A DNA stretch of 21,551 nucleotides from Anaerolineales bacterium (GCA_011772595.1 WVZH01000481.1:348-21898), one strand, 5' to 3'. Positions 12,882-21,522 are shown, numbered from the stretch's first letter. The notes: a model not told the origin generated them from the letters alone. Translations and numbers: made by a program.

Positions 12882-13450
12882 GTTTTGTCCTCCTGGGATG
12901 TTCTAAGCGTGCAAGCAAACGAGATCGAATCGACTTTTAAAGAGCATGAGATCAATGGGCATGAAATACGCCATCCTGCTCATGATGGTCGCTCAATTCT
13001 TTTCTTGTGATCCTTTCCTGGAATGTAGAGGAAGTCCGAATTTACTACCTTGATCTCACTCTTGATCGTTCATGCGAATGCACTCGCCTCGACGACCAGT
13101 ACGTCAGAAGCATGATGAGTTGCATTGGTTCTGGCAAACGCCCCCCCGAATCGCCAGCTCCCACACTCTAATTCTAGCCCTATGGTAGCGGAAAGCAAGG
13201 TGTAAAATGACGCTCTCTTCGTGTGCCAATCATACAGACTTGTATGGCATTGCGAGGCACTCTTCGTCAAGCTCAGGATGAACTCCGTGCCGAAGCAGTT
13301 CCCGACATGCAATTTGGGGATCGGTTCGCCCCTGTAGTTGACCCTGAGCGTAGTCGAAGGGGGGCTCGCAATGACAATACACATCCCTTCTGGCAGATTT
13401 TGGTGAGTGGAGGTATCCTATCGGCGCACGTCAGGACAAGGAGACACAGC
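12882..13450. other. Divergent intergenic region
   Basis: This 569-base spacer separates the minus-strand GNAT-like operon from the plus-strand zinc-ribbon gene, so promoters for both must lie here or the transcripts begin elsewhere. I found no strong -35/-10 pair. The left part (12900-13240) shows no credible gene or structured RNA. The right part holds the inverted-repeat element at 13246-13375. A minus-strand ORF and the upstream extension of the zinc-ribbon frame cross it, but both translate repeat sequence. Confidence 0.55.
13246..13375. repeat. 130-bp imperfect inverted-repeat element (MITE- or REP-like)
   Basis: The left arm (13246-13282) begins GGCATTGCGAGG and contains CTTCGTCAAGCTCAGG. 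The right arm (13338-13375) is its imperfect reverse complement, containing CCTGAGCGTAGTCGAAGG and ending CTCGCAATGAC. The arms extend outward weakly through GTAT and ATAC. The centre contains CCGAAGCAGTTCCC and GGGGATCGGTTCG, a second, looser complementarity. No transposase or clear target duplication is present. The element is non-coding. It lies 75 bases before the zinc-ribbon start and may carry transcription signals. Confidence 0.65.
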
Positions 13451-14539
13451 ATGGTTAGAAAGACCGTCGGCTACGTTGAGCTCGAGTGGACATGCCCTAA
13501 CTGCAACTCACGAAATCCAGGACCCAATAAGTTCTGTAACGGTTGCGGAGCACCACAACCGGATGACGTCGAATTTGAACAGCCGGCCGAGGAGAAGTTG
13601 ATCACAGACCAGGCCAAGATCGCCCGCGCCAAAGCCGGTCCCGATGTCCATTGTCCCTATTGCGGGACGCGCAATCCAGGGGATGCAAAGTTCTGTGGCT
13701 CGTGCGGCGGTGATCTGACTGGGGCGACGGCACGCCAAGCCGGGAGGGTGGTCGGCGTTCATAGAACCGCACCCGCAGGTATGGTCAACTGCCCCTCCTG
13801 TCATGCCGAGAACGACGCCACCGCCTTTAATTGCTCCCAATGCGGTGCTAGTCTAGCTGACGTGCGAGCAAAACCCGTCGCTCCCGAACCTCCGACACCG
13901 ACGGCGGCTGTGAGGAAACCCTTCCCTGGTGGACTCGCTATCGGCCTGATTGTTTTTTGCTTCGCCGTGGTGGCCGGTGTGTTCTTCCTCTTCATTCGCA
14001 CGGAGACATTTGTCGGTCAGGTTCAGAGCGTGGAGTGGACTCGTAGCATCCCGATCCTGGCCATGGGAGAAGTTGAAAACGAGGATTGGCTAGAAGATAT
14101 CCCCTCCGATGCTGAGATCGGAACTTGCCGGCTGGAGCATCATCACACCCAGGATGAACCCGCTCCCAACGCAGAAGAAGTCTGTGGAGAGCCGTACACC
14201 TTGGATACCGGCAGCGGATACGGCGAGGTGGTTCAGGATTGTGTCTACGAAGTGTATGAAGAATATTGCTCGTACACGATGCTGGATTGGATCGAGATTG
14301 ACACGATCACGGCTAGCGGTGGAGACTTGAATCCGTATTGGCCGCAGGTCAATTTACAATCCGACCAACAGCAGGGTGAGGGCGAGGAAAGCTACGAAAT
14401 CGTCTTTATGGCCGACGACGTGCCATACACCTATACAACGACCGACAGTGCCGAGTTCTCGCAATTCACGGTAGGAAGCACCTGGCAATTGAACGTGAAC
14501 GCTCTAGATGCTGTCGTGTCCGTTGAGCCTGATCGTTAA
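13451..14539 (+). CDS. Triple zinc-ribbon membrane protein with Cys-containing extracytoplasmic domain
   Basis: The frame is open from 13223, but its first 76 codons translate the repeat element. ATG 13451 follows an AAGGAG at 13438-13443 and gives 362 residues. Three zinc ribbons follow: C15/C18/C29/C32, C68/C71/C82/C85 and C114/C117/C128/C131. A Pro/Thr-rich linker leads to one membrane segment (about 160-182), then a C-terminal domain with four cysteines (C226, C245, C264, C273) and many acidic residues. With the ribbons inside, the C-terminal domain would be outside, where the cysteines could form disulfides. Multi-zinc-ribbon membrane proteins are common but mostly uncharacterised. The MFS gene follows after 48 bases. 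Function unknown. Confidence 0.8.
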   Translation: MVRKTVGYVELEWTCPNCNSRNPGPNKFCNGCGAPQPDDVEFEQPAEEKLITDQAKIARAKAGPDVHCPYCGTRNPGDAKFCGSCGGDLTGATARQAGRVVGVHRTAPAGMVNCPSCHAENDATAFNCSQCGASLADVRAKPVAPEPPTPTAAVRKPFPGGLAIGLIVFCFAVVAGVFFLFIRTETFVGQVQSVEWTRSIPILAMGEVENEDWLEDIPSDAEIGTCRLEHHHTQDEPAPNAEEVCGEPYTLDTGSGYGEVVQDCVYEVYEEYCSYTMLDWIEIDTITASGGDLNPYWPQVNLQSDQQQGEGEESYEIVFMADDVPYTYTTTDSAEFSQFTVGSTWQLNVNALDAVVSVEPDR

Positions 14540-14587
14540 TTCGAGACGTAGGTCATACGCCTTCAGAAACGCCTCCGTCGCTTGAAA

Positions 14588-15841
14588 ATGACTCAAACGC
14601 TTCATCAACAGGTGGATATACCACCCCGTGTTGTCCGTCGTACCCTGCTACCGCTTGGCATCGGTACGGCGGTATCCTTGTTAGGGGACAGCACGCTTTA
14701 CACCGTCCTGCCCAGACCTCAAATCGCTTCCCAGGTCGGCGTAAACCTAGCCATGGTCGGTGTGTTACTAGGGGCCAACCGCGTCGCTCGCATGCTATCC
14801 AATCCTATTGCAGGCACACTTTACGACCGATTTCCCAGGCGACCGTTACTCATCGTCTCGCTTCTCTTCGGCGTGGTATCCACCTTGATCTTCGCCACGG
14901 GTTCAGGCTTTGGAATCTTGTTGCTCGCCAGGATCCTGTGGGGGATCGCCTGGTCAGGCTTGTGGATCGGCGGGAACACCGCAATCCTGGATCTCACATC
15001 TGAGGCAAACAGGGGGCGTTTAAGTGGCCGATATCAGATGTGGTTCTTTTTGGGAGTGGGGATCTCGGCATTCCTTGGAGGCCTTTTCACCGACGTGTTC
15101 GGCTTTCGTGAAGGATTGTGGATCAGTGCCGGCATCATGACCTTGGCGCTCATAATGTGGTTACTCATGCTTCCTGAGACGCAACCCGGTTTGGGAGATA
15201 CGCTGCCTCAGCGTGCAATCGAGGTCTCCGCACCGTTTGCTTGGAGGCAGGTGATTCCCTTGGCCGTGCCCTTGTTTGCGGCGCGATTAAGCTTCGCGGG
15301 TGTGCTCGCATCGACATCCATTCTCTGGTTGACAGACTTCCTCAGTGCCGGGCTTCCAATCGCTTCGTTTTTCCTACCAATAGCTACCGTCACTGGCATC
15401 TTCGTCTCACTACGTATGATTGCGAGCGTAATCGGGGCCCCCCTTGCTGGTTTGTTGTCCGATCGGGTTGATCAACGCTGGTACATCATGGCCGCAGCAC
15501 TCGCATTTGGCGCTATTGGAATGTGGTTCATGGGGAGTTCGACCCTGGTCTCAGCACTACCCGCGGCTCTCCTCGCCGCGGCCGCCGGAGGAGCTGTGCA
15601 GTCGCTCACTCCCGCCATCGCAGGCGATCAGATTCACGTCTCGCAACGAGCCCGCGTGCTGGGCATGATCTACACGCTCGGCGACATCGGCAGCGCAGTC
15701 GGACCCCCGCTGGCGCTAGCATTGGTCTCAACCTTACGAGTCAGCGTGATCTACCGCATCTGCGCGGGACTGTTTCTGATAGTATCCACATTCACACTTC
15801 TTCAGACCTACCTATCAGCACAGACCAAGAACGAGGTGTAG
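14588..15841 (+). CDS. Major facilitator superfamily transporter
   Basis: The product is 417 residues with about 12 hydrophobic segments. The loop between segments 2 and 3 has the MFS signature A-G-T-L-Y-D-R-F-P-R-R-P (about 75-86), and the matching loop in the second half reads A-G-L-L-S-D-R-V-D-Q-R. It starts at ATG 14588 or at TTG 14582, two codons earlier; neither has an obvious Shine-Dalgarno sequence, so translation may depend on the upstream zinc-ribbon gene 48 bases away. A sugar, drug or metabolite exporter is possible, but nothing in the sequence points to a substrate. The stop codon lies inside the 5' arm of a long hairpin. Confidence 0.88.
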   Translation: MTQTLHQQVDIPPRVVRRTLLPLGIGTAVSLLGDSTLYTVLPRPQIASQVGVNLAMVGVLLGANRVARMLSNPIAGTLYDRFPRRPLLIVSLLFGVVSTLIFATGSGFGILLLARILWGIAWSGLWIGGNTAILDLTSEANRGRLSGRYQMWFFLGVGISAFLGGLFTDVFGFREGLWISAGIMTLALIMWLLMLPETQPGLGDTLPQRAIEVSAPFAWRQVIPLAVPLFAARLSFAGVLASTSILWLTDFLSAGLPIASFFLPIATVTGIFVSLRMIASVIGAPLAGLLSDRVDQRWYIMAAALAFGAIGMWFMGSSTLVSALPAALLAAAAGGAVQSLTPAIAGDQIHVSQRARVLGMIYTLGDIGSAVGPPLALALVSTLRVSVIYRICAGLFLIVSTFTLLQTYLSAQTKNEV

Positions 15842-15919
15842 GGGTGAAGCATCTCTCATTTTGGGATGGTAAAGATTTTATCCAACCGAGACAGATGCTT
15901 CGCCCCTACTTTGTTTTAG
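15838..15919 (+). terminator. Long hairpin overlapping the MFS stop codon, with downstream T-rich tract
   Basis: GTAGGGGTGAAGCATCT (15838-15854) pairs with AGATGCTTCGCCCCTAC (15893-15909) over 17 positions, all Watson-Crick except one U-G pair. The 38-base loop holds a weaker GGAT/ATCC stem. TTTGTTTT follows the 3' arm. The stop codon TAG (15839-15841) is in the stem. It would end the MFS transcript before the convergent gene. The arm sequence also resembles a dispersed palindromic repeat, so it may be a mobile repeat used as a terminator. Confidence 0.65.
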
Positions 15920-15957
15920 CGGTCACCACCCCCAAGATTGAAAGCTCGTTTGTTGGG

Positions 15958-17301
15958 CTACGACCGTGCAAGCGCATCCTGTAAATCGCCCGATCCCAGC
16001 ACTCCTCGGCTACGCCACCAGAGCCATGCCACCTGTGCGCTCGTTCCCAAACTGAATGACAGCCACCCAACATAAAGACCCACCGACTGCCCCCAAATGA
16101 CCCCCAAAACGAGACAGAAGGAAATCACAATCAGCGAGATCGCAACGGCCTCGGTTACGGCACGCGTGCGACGCGAATTTAATATCACGCCTTGATACCA
16201 ACTCTGAAGAACACTCAGTGCCGGAAGCGGGAAGGCAAACCATAGCGACTGTCCTGCCAGCGCCGCCAGTGTGGGTTCGAGCGACGACAGGTCCTCGAAC
16301 CAGAGCTTGGCGAGAGGGGACGCTGCGACCAGAATCAACAATCCTGTTGCACAAGCCATCAATAAGGATGAGAAACGTTTCAGTGGACGGACCGCATCGG
16401 GCTCGTCCAGCATCGCGACTACAACCTCGTTGAACGCCACACCTGGGCTGCGTAATAGGAACACGAAACCTGTGATGACCGGCCAGACAGCGAGCGACTC
16501 AAGCGCCAAGGGCATTCGGCTTAAAGCCGCGCTCCCGATGGGTTGGGTTAAAAGCAACAAGAGAGAGGTCATCGCCAACGGTATGTAGAACTGCAAGAAA
16601 GAACGAACCATCAGAGGTTCGCCTATAGGAGTGGCATCGCGCACTTGATCGCGCAACACCGGACGCACTCGCAAGCCTGCGTAAAGTGCTTCGCTTAGCA
16701 CACCCGCAGATATCGCCGCGCCGGCAACGGCAATTCCGGGCCAAATTTTAAAAAGAAGACCAGCGATGAGGACTGTCATCTCCGCTAGCAGCCGGATGAC
16801 CGTCCCTGCTCCCACTGCCTGTGAGTGACCAAAGCGGATAAGAACACCTTGATGAAAACGTCTGAAAGCGATCGACCATGTCCATGGGAGCATCATCCGC
16901 AATCCGAGTCGCGCCGGCTCAACGATCTCCGCAGGAGCCCCAATCAATTGCACCGCGACGACATCATACATCGGAGTGAAGGCGATAAGTGCGTGGAGTG
17001 CCGTCAATCCTCCCCCCATCCACATCATGTACCTTCGCAATCGACAGAATGAATCCCAATCCTTGCTCAACGCCGTAGAGGCCGCGAGCAGCATCATGAT
17101 CGGGGACTCGATCAACAAGGCCAGAGGAAAGACTACACCGCCCCAAGCTGCAAGGTTGATTTGCGCATTCGGAAGTCTGGCGACGACAGCGCTAACGGCC
17201 GGAAGATCTAACGCCATCAACAGCCAACTGGCGGCCAAGGGCCACCATGTGCGGAACACACGTCTTAGCGACACGGAAGCAGGTGACAAAGTTTGGGCCA
17301 C
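15958..17301 (-). CDS. Polytopic membrane protein, MATE/MOP-flippase-like
   Basis: The 447-residue protein has about 12 hydrophobic segments in two similar halves; each half opens with a W/Y-x-P-L-A segment (F-R-T-W-W-P-L-A at about 16-23 and F-Y-I-P-L-A-M-T in the second half). This two-repeat layout with an internal Pro suits the MATE/MOP flippase fold, and the pattern is also reminiscent of the ankyrin-like ANKH transporters. No diagnostic substrate motif is seen. The GTG start lies 11 bases after the TPR gene, with a GGAG about 14 bases upstream, rather far, so the start is not certain. It may export a polymer precursor or small molecule linked to the LCP protein of the same operon; this is inference. 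Confidence 0.65.
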   Translation of the reverse strand: MAQTLSPASVSLRRVFRTWWPLAASWLLMALDLPAVSAVVARLPNAQINLAAWGGVVFPLALLIESPIMMLLAASTALSKDWDSFCRLRRYMMWMGGGLTALHALIAFTPMYDVVAVQLIGAPAEIVEPARLGLRMMLPWTWSIAFRRFHQGVLIRFGHSQAVGAGTVIRLLAEMTVLIAGLLFKIWPGIAVAGAAISAGVLSEALYAGLRVRPVLRDQVRDATPIGEPLMVRSFLQFYIPLAMTSLLLLLTQPIGSAALSRMPLALESLAVWPVITGFVFLLRSPGVAFNEVVVAMLDEPDAVRPLKRFSSLLMACATGLLILVAASPLAKLWFEDLSSLEPTLAALAGQSLWFAFPLPALSVLQSWYQGVILNSRRTRAVTEAVAISLIVISFCLVLGVIWGQSVGLYVGWLSFSLGTSAQVAWLWWRSRGVLGSGDLQDALARS

Positions 17302-17312
17302 TGCGATTCTAT

Positions 17313-18566
17313 CTACTCCGATGGCAGGGTTGAGGAAGCGGTAGGTGTCGCAGTTGCGGATGAGGTTGGTGTAAAGGTGGGTGTAAAGGTGGCACCGGAG
17401 GTGGCAGTCGGTGTGGGTGTGTTGGTTGGTGGCCCACCAGAAGTCGGCGAGGGTGTCGGAGAGGCACTCGCCGTTGGCGTGGGCGTGAGCGAAGCCAAGC
17501 CGATCGTCGCAGTGGCGGTAGATGTGCCCACACTAAATGTGGGGGTCGACGTGAAGGTCGCCGTGGGCGTGGAGGTTGGTGGCGTCGTCGTGGCAGTGAT
17601 GCAGACGATGGCGGCCTGCGTTGCCGTGGGAACGAGGCCGCGGTCGTCTCTTTGCGCCAACGATTCAGCATAATAGAAACTGGCCGAGCAATAGTCTGCA
17701 TCCTTGATGAGTAAATTAGCATACTCACGAGCAGCATCCGCATATTTGAAGCATGCACCCCATATCTTCGCCACACAGATCTGTCCGAAGTATTCTGCGG
17801 CCAACCCCCAATCCAATCCGTAATAGCTGTTTGCGAATACATAGAACACTGCGGATCGCCGCCAGCTAGTTGCCTGGTTGTCAAGCGGCCCAAAACGCTC
17901 CGCCAGATTCAAATCGTAAACACCCTGCTCCAACTCACTCCGGAAGAGTTTCTCCATTCCACGATTGCGCAATGCCACCGCCATCATCTGATTGACTTCG
18001 GTGAGCTTGAAATTAGGATCCTCTCCGCGGAGCAGAAGGAGAAGATTGAGTGTGGTGTCCCAATCTTCGCGAGCGAAAGCCGACTGCGCACTCTTGAAGA
18101 TGCCTTCATATGAGCCCAGATCCGGCGTTTCCGTTGGGGTTGGGGAGATTAAGGGAATGGGTGTGGGCGTCGGTTGGTTGAGAGCTTCAAGTGCTCTGCC
18201 AAGTAACTCCGTCACTCCAGGGTAGGAGGGGTCCAAGGAAAGCACGTATTCAAACCGTTGCCGTGCTAGCTCATACCGTCCGGCTAGTAGATCCTCAACA
18301 CCGAGGTCAAATTGCTGTTGGCTGACCTCCACCTGCCTCTCAGCAACAAATGCGCCTCGAAGCTTCAGGCCAGCGTTGGCACCGCTGATGATCGAGATAC
18401 CAAATACGAACAGTACGAAAACCGGGATCGCGATCAGCCATGGCCAGACCTTGCGATTCTTCTTCTCCTGAGTGCCTCTTTTGATTGGTTGGGTCTGATC
18501 GGGGGGCTTCTCGGTCATCTTTTCCATAGTAGGTTGCGTGATGTTTGGGCGCGTTTCCTGCGGCAT
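17313..18566 (-). CDS. TPR-containing single-pass membrane protein with Thr/Pro-rich tail
   Basis: The 417-residue protein has a charged cytoplasmic N terminus (1-38), one membrane segment (about 41-61) and an extracytoplasmic part. The latter holds a TPR-like region (about 84-130), a TPTPTE-type linker (about 131-148), a second helical repeat region (about 150-315, with several Cys) and a Thr/Ser/Pro-rich tail of about 90 residues to the C terminus. The tail may span or attach to the cell envelope and is likely glycosylated or extended. ATG 18566 follows GGAGAGGG closely. The gene lies 18 bases after the LCP gene and 11 bases before the MATE/MOP-like gene. It may scaffold a cell-wall assembly; no specific family is recognised. 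Confidence 0.75.
   Translation of the reverse strand: MPQETRPNITQPTMEKMTEKPPDQTQPIKRGTQEKKNRKVWPWLIAIPVFVLFVFGISIISGANAGLKLRGAFVAERQVEVSQQQFDLGVEDLLAGRYELARQRFEYVLSLDPSYPGVTELLGRALEALNQPTPTPIPLISPTPTETPDLGSYEGIFKSAQSAFAREDWDTTLNLLLLLRGEDPNFKLTEVNQMMAVALRNRGMEKLFRSELEQGVYDLNLAERFGPLDNQATSWRRSAVFYVFANSYYGLDWGLAAEYFGQICVAKIWGACFKYADAAREYANLLIKDADYCSASFYYAESLAQRDDRGLVPTATQAAIVCITATTTPPTSTPTATFTSTPTFSVGTSTATATIGLASLTPTPTASASPTPSPTSGGPPTNTPTPTATSGATFTPTFTPTSSATATPTASSTLPSE
17325..17620. repeat. Low-complexity Thr/Pro/Ser coding tract
   Basis: On the plus strand this is GTG/GGT-rich, and on the coding minus strand it encodes repeated T-P-T-P/T-A units. It is a compositional repeat within the TPR gene, with non-identical codons, not a tandem DNA array. 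It creates long spurious ORFs on the plus strand. Confidence 0.7.
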
Positions 18567-18584
18567 TAACCCTCTCCGTCGCCC

Positions 18585-19712
18585 TTAAGGAGTGATACCG
18601 GGAACTATGGGACCGAGAGCGCTCGTATCTGTAAAGATCCGATCTCGCAGCTCACGAATCTGAGCCGGAACAGCCCGTAAGACCTGAGCGCCGTCGGGAC
18701 GTGTGTGAAACCCGACCATTTTCGGAGGTCCAATCACACCTTTCTGGATTTGATCTTTCGGAATCTGGATGGCTAGCCATGCCAAGGACACCATCTGCTC
18801 CAGCGTCAAGCTGGTACGTACGCCTGTGGACATTTCTTGATAGAGAGTCGGGGCTTTTTGCACCAACGTTGGCAGCATCTCTAAAGTGACCAGGCGGTCC
18901 AGGACAGCGAGAACGACCTGTTGTTGCCTCTCAGCCCGCCCGAAATCACCGCCTGAGCCCTCACCTTTTCGAACACGGGCATACGCTAATGCATCAGGAC
19001 CGTCCAGGTGATGGAGGCCCGCTTCCAACCATCGTTGATGCCGGCCAATCGCTGAGATCTTGATGCGCTGAGGAACCTCCACATCAATGCCTCCGATTTC
19101 GTCGATCATGCGCTCGAAAGTGTGGAAGTCGATCACGGCGTAATGGGTGATGGGGACGCCGATTAAAGCCTCGACGGTCTTCATGGCCAGTGCAGGTCCT
19201 CCACCTGGAAGTCGCGAGCTTTCTCCAAATCGATATGCCGTGTTGATACGGTTGTATGTGAAACCCGGTATCTCAACCCACAAATCACGCGGGATGGAGA
19301 GCAAACCTGCTTGGAGGGTGATCGGGTCGATGGTGACCAACATCATCGTGTCACTTCTTGGAGCACCGGCGTCTTCCAACCAATCGCGATAGTCGACTCC
19401 CATCACCAGAATCGTTACCCGAGCTTTCCCATCCCAAGGTTGTGGCTCAATGGGTAGCTCGACCGCAGTAGGTGTCGTGTCAGGAAGCGGCGTATCGTAG
19501 AGTTCATCGCCTCCTACGGCTTCGAAGGGATTGAGTCCGACGCCTGTATAGCCTGCGGCAAGATCGCGTACCACGTAATGGAACACCACTGCGGCGACGA
19601 GTGTGCTGATAACAAAACCTAAGGCTAACGCCATGACAGCGCAGGAATAAATCGACCTTTGATTGCGTTCTCCCGCGATTCGGTCCGTATACCTGGAGAT
19701 AAACTCTCGCAT
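18585..19712 (-). CDS. LytR-CpsA-Psr (LCP) family cell-envelope glycopolymer transferase
   Basis: The 375-residue protein has a short cytoplasmic N terminus, one membrane anchor (about 22-46), a Pro-rich spacer, and an LCP domain (about 98-310). Family motifs are L-V-M-G-V-D-Y-R, R-S-D-T-M-M-L-V (R119, D121), S-I-P-R-D-L-W-V (R142), N-R-I-N-T-A-Y (R155) and, later, D-F-G-R-A-E-R-Q-Q. The Arg and Asp residues bind the polyprenyl-phosphate head group in known LCP enzymes, which attach secondary polymers to the cell wall or another envelope acceptor. ATG 19712 has AAGAAGG about 10 bases upstream. It is the first gene of a close-packed minus-strand operon with the TPR and MATE/MOP-like genes. The polymer is unknown. 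Confidence 0.92.
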   Translation of the reverse strand: MREFISRYTDRIAGERNQRSIYSCAVMALALGFVISTLVAAVVFHYVVRDLAAGYTGVGLNPFEAVGGDELYDTPLPDTTPTAVELPIEPQPWDGKARVTILVMGVDYRDWLEDAGAPRSDTMMLVTIDPITLQAGLLSIPRDLWVEIPGFTYNRINTAYRFGESSRLPGGGPALAMKTVEALIGVPITHYAVIDFHTFERMIDEIGGIDVEVPQRIKISAIGRHQRWLEAGLHHLDGPDALAYARVRKGEGSGGDFGRAERQQQVVLAVLDRLVTLEMLPTLVQKAPTLYQEMSTGVRTSLTLEQMVSLAWLAIQIPKDQIQKGVIGPPKMVGFHTRPDGAQVLRAVPAQIRELRDRIFTDTSALGPIVPGITP

Positions 19713-19831
19713 CAGTAATAAACCTTCTTGAGGCTCAACTTTATCAGTTAACGATGATGAATCACGAAGTTTAACATTATCCTACATTTCACCCTACCTG
19801 CCACTCTCGGAAAGAGATGTATGAGATGAAC

Positions 19832-19877
19832 CAAAATAATACCCGACGATTCCGTTCCGCGACGACAACTTTCGGGC
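19832..19877 (-). terminator. Possible terminator of pckA
   Basis: On the minus strand a CCCGA/TCGGG stem (19872-19876 with 19842-19846) encloses 25 bases, and is followed by TATTATTTT. The stem is short and the loop long, so this is a moderate to weak call. It lies just after the pckA stop codon, at the right place and orientation. Confidence 0.35.
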
Positions 19878-19881
19878 TGGA

Positions 19882-21522
19882 TTAGAGCTTAGGTCCTTCT
19901 TTCACGACTTCGGGAGGGCTATCAGGCGCGAACTTCTTGAAGTTATCGACAAATCGAGTGGCCAATTGCCGATATTTTTCCAAGTAACTTTCTTCGCTCG
20001 GCCAGGATGAGGCGGGATCCAACACCTCGGACGGAACACCATTGCATGACTTCGGCACTTTAAATCCGAAGACGGGATCGGTCTTATACGCCACATCCAA
20101 CAACGACCCATCGAGCGCCGCGTTGAGCATGGCGCGCGTGTATCCAATGCTTATTCGTTTACCCACACCATATGGACCCCCGACCCAACCCGTATTCAGC
20201 AACCAGCAGTTTACGTCATAGCGTTCGATTTTGCGTCTGAGAAGTTGTGCATAGAAAGACGGATGATGGACCATGAACGGGGCGCCAAAACAGGTGCTGA
20301 AGGTGATCTCTGGTTCCTCCCCTAGTCCCACTTCGGTCCCACCTACTTTGGCCGTGTACCCCGAAATGAACTGGTACAAGGCTTGGTTGGTCGTTAGGCG
20401 GGCGATGGGGGGCATCACACCAGAGGCGTCACACGTGAGAAGAATGATGTTCCGTGGATGTCCTGCCATCTTTTCAGGGATAGCGTTCTCGATGAAATCA
20501 AGTGGATAAGAAGCGCGCGTGTTTTCAGTGATCGATTCGTCATCGAGGTCGATCAGGCGAGTGACCGGGTCGAGAATAACATTTTCGAGGATGGTACCAA
20601 AACGGCGGGTGCAAGCGTAGATCTGAGGCTCCGCCGTGGGAGACAACTGGATAACCTTGGCATAGCATCCGTTCTCGAAGTTGAAGATACCGCGGTCACT
20701 CCACCCATGCTCGTCATCGCCCACCAAGCGCCGACCGGGATCCGCCGAGAGGGACGTCTTCCCGGTCCCAGAAAGTCCAAAGAAAAGGGCGACATCGTCA
20801 TCCGCTCCGACGTTGGCGGAACAATGCATCGGCATCACACCCTCTAGCGGCAGCAAGTAATTCAACAGGGTGAACACCGACTTCTTGATCTCGCCACCGT
20901 AGGCCGAATCACCAATGATGCACAATTTCTGATCGAAATTGAGAATGATGAACGTTCCTGTCCGAGTACTGTCAATCGGCTGGAAGGCTTGGAATGACGG
21001 CACCGCGAGCACAGTGAATTGGGGAACGTGCTGACGATAGGCTTCTGCGGATTTCGGTAGCAGGAACATGTTCCTTGCGAAAAGGCTGTGCCAGGCGTAT
21101 TCCGTGACGATCCGGATGGGGATGCGATATTCCGGGTCTGAGCCGGCGAAGCAGTCTTGCACGAACAAATCGCGACCTTGCACGAATCCTTGCAGCCTGC
21201 TGAAGAGCTCGTCGAACTTTTCCGTGCTGAAGGGACGGTTGTATTCACCCCACCAGATCTTGTCTTCCGTTGAAGGTTCGCGAACGATGAATTTATCACC
21301 CGCTGCACGAGCAGTGTGCTTGCCGGACTTGACGAGCACAGGTCCTTGCTGGGAGATGCGACCTTCACTCCTGAACGTAAGCTCCTCATAGAGCGCTTCG
21401 GTGGGCAGGTTCCAATATATAATGTTCTGATTGGTGAGGCCGTGGTTTTCCAACCCGAAATCTGAGTGCAGCACATACGCTTCGTTTTGTGCAGGTGTCT
21501 TGATATTCAACAGGTTGTTCAT
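19882..21522 (-). CDS. pckA: Phosphoenolpyruvate carboxykinase (ATP)
   Basis: The 546-residue protein converts oxaloacetate and ATP to PEP, ADP and CO2 at the junction of the TCA cycle and gluconeogenesis. It has the ATP-type signatures: kinase-1a G-L-S-G-T-G-K-T (249-256), kinase-2 with D-D-E-H-G-W (269-274), Y-G-G-E-I-K-K with the metal-binding Lys at about 213, and the C-terminal L-N-T-G-W-V-G-G-P-Y-G-V-G. The region normally T-G-K-x-T-G-R-S-P reads S-G-K-H-T-A-R-A-A, keeping the substrate Arg but changing its neighbours. ATG 21522 is preferred to TTG 21528, two codons upstream, because AGGG lies at a suitable distance. The length is usual for the family. It shows no functional link to its neighbours. 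Confidence 0.96.
   Translation of the reverse strand: MNNLLNIKTPAQNEAYVLHSDFGLENHGLTNQNIIYWNLPTEALYEELTFRSEGRISQQGPVLVKSGKHTARAAGDKFIVREPSTEDKIWWGEYNRPFSTEKFDELFSRLQGFVQGRDLFVQDCFAGSDPEYRIPIRIVTEYAWHSLFARNMFLLPKSAEAYRQHVPQFTVLAVPSFQAFQPIDSTRTGTFIILNFDQKLCIIGDSAYGGEIKKSVFTLLNYLLPLEGVMPMHCSANVGADDDVALFFGLSGTGKTSLSADPGRRLVGDDEHGWSDRGIFNFENGCYAKVIQLSPTAEPQIYACTRRFGTILENVILDPVTRLIDLDDESITENTRASYPLDFIENAIPEKMAGHPRNIILLTCDASGVMPPIARLTTNQALYQFISGYTAKVGGTEVGLGEEPEITFSTCFGAPFMVHHPSFYAQLLRRKIERYDVNCWLLNTGWVGGPYGVGKRISIGYTRAMLNAALDGSLLDVAYKTDPVFGFKVPKSCNGVPSEVLDPASSWPSEESYLEKYRQLATRFVDNFKKFAPDSPPEVVKEGPKL

Noticed and set aside
13223..13450. N-terminal extension of the zinc-ribbon ORF
   Set aside because: These 76 codons translate the inverted-repeat element, including a D-P-E-R-S-R-R-G-A-R-N-D-N peptide typical of translated repeats. 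ATG 13451 has its own AAGGAG.
17325..17620. Possible CRISPR or tandem-repeat array
   Set aside because: The GTG/GGT-rich units are irregular in length and sequence and encode a Thr/Pro-rich protein tail. There are no constant repeats with unique spacers.
17293..17893. ORFs of Val/Gly- or Arg/Pro-rich composition opposite or out of frame with the TPR gene tail
   Set aside because: They are produced by the Thr/Pro-rich coding tract of the TPR gene. Composition is extreme and no start context supports them.
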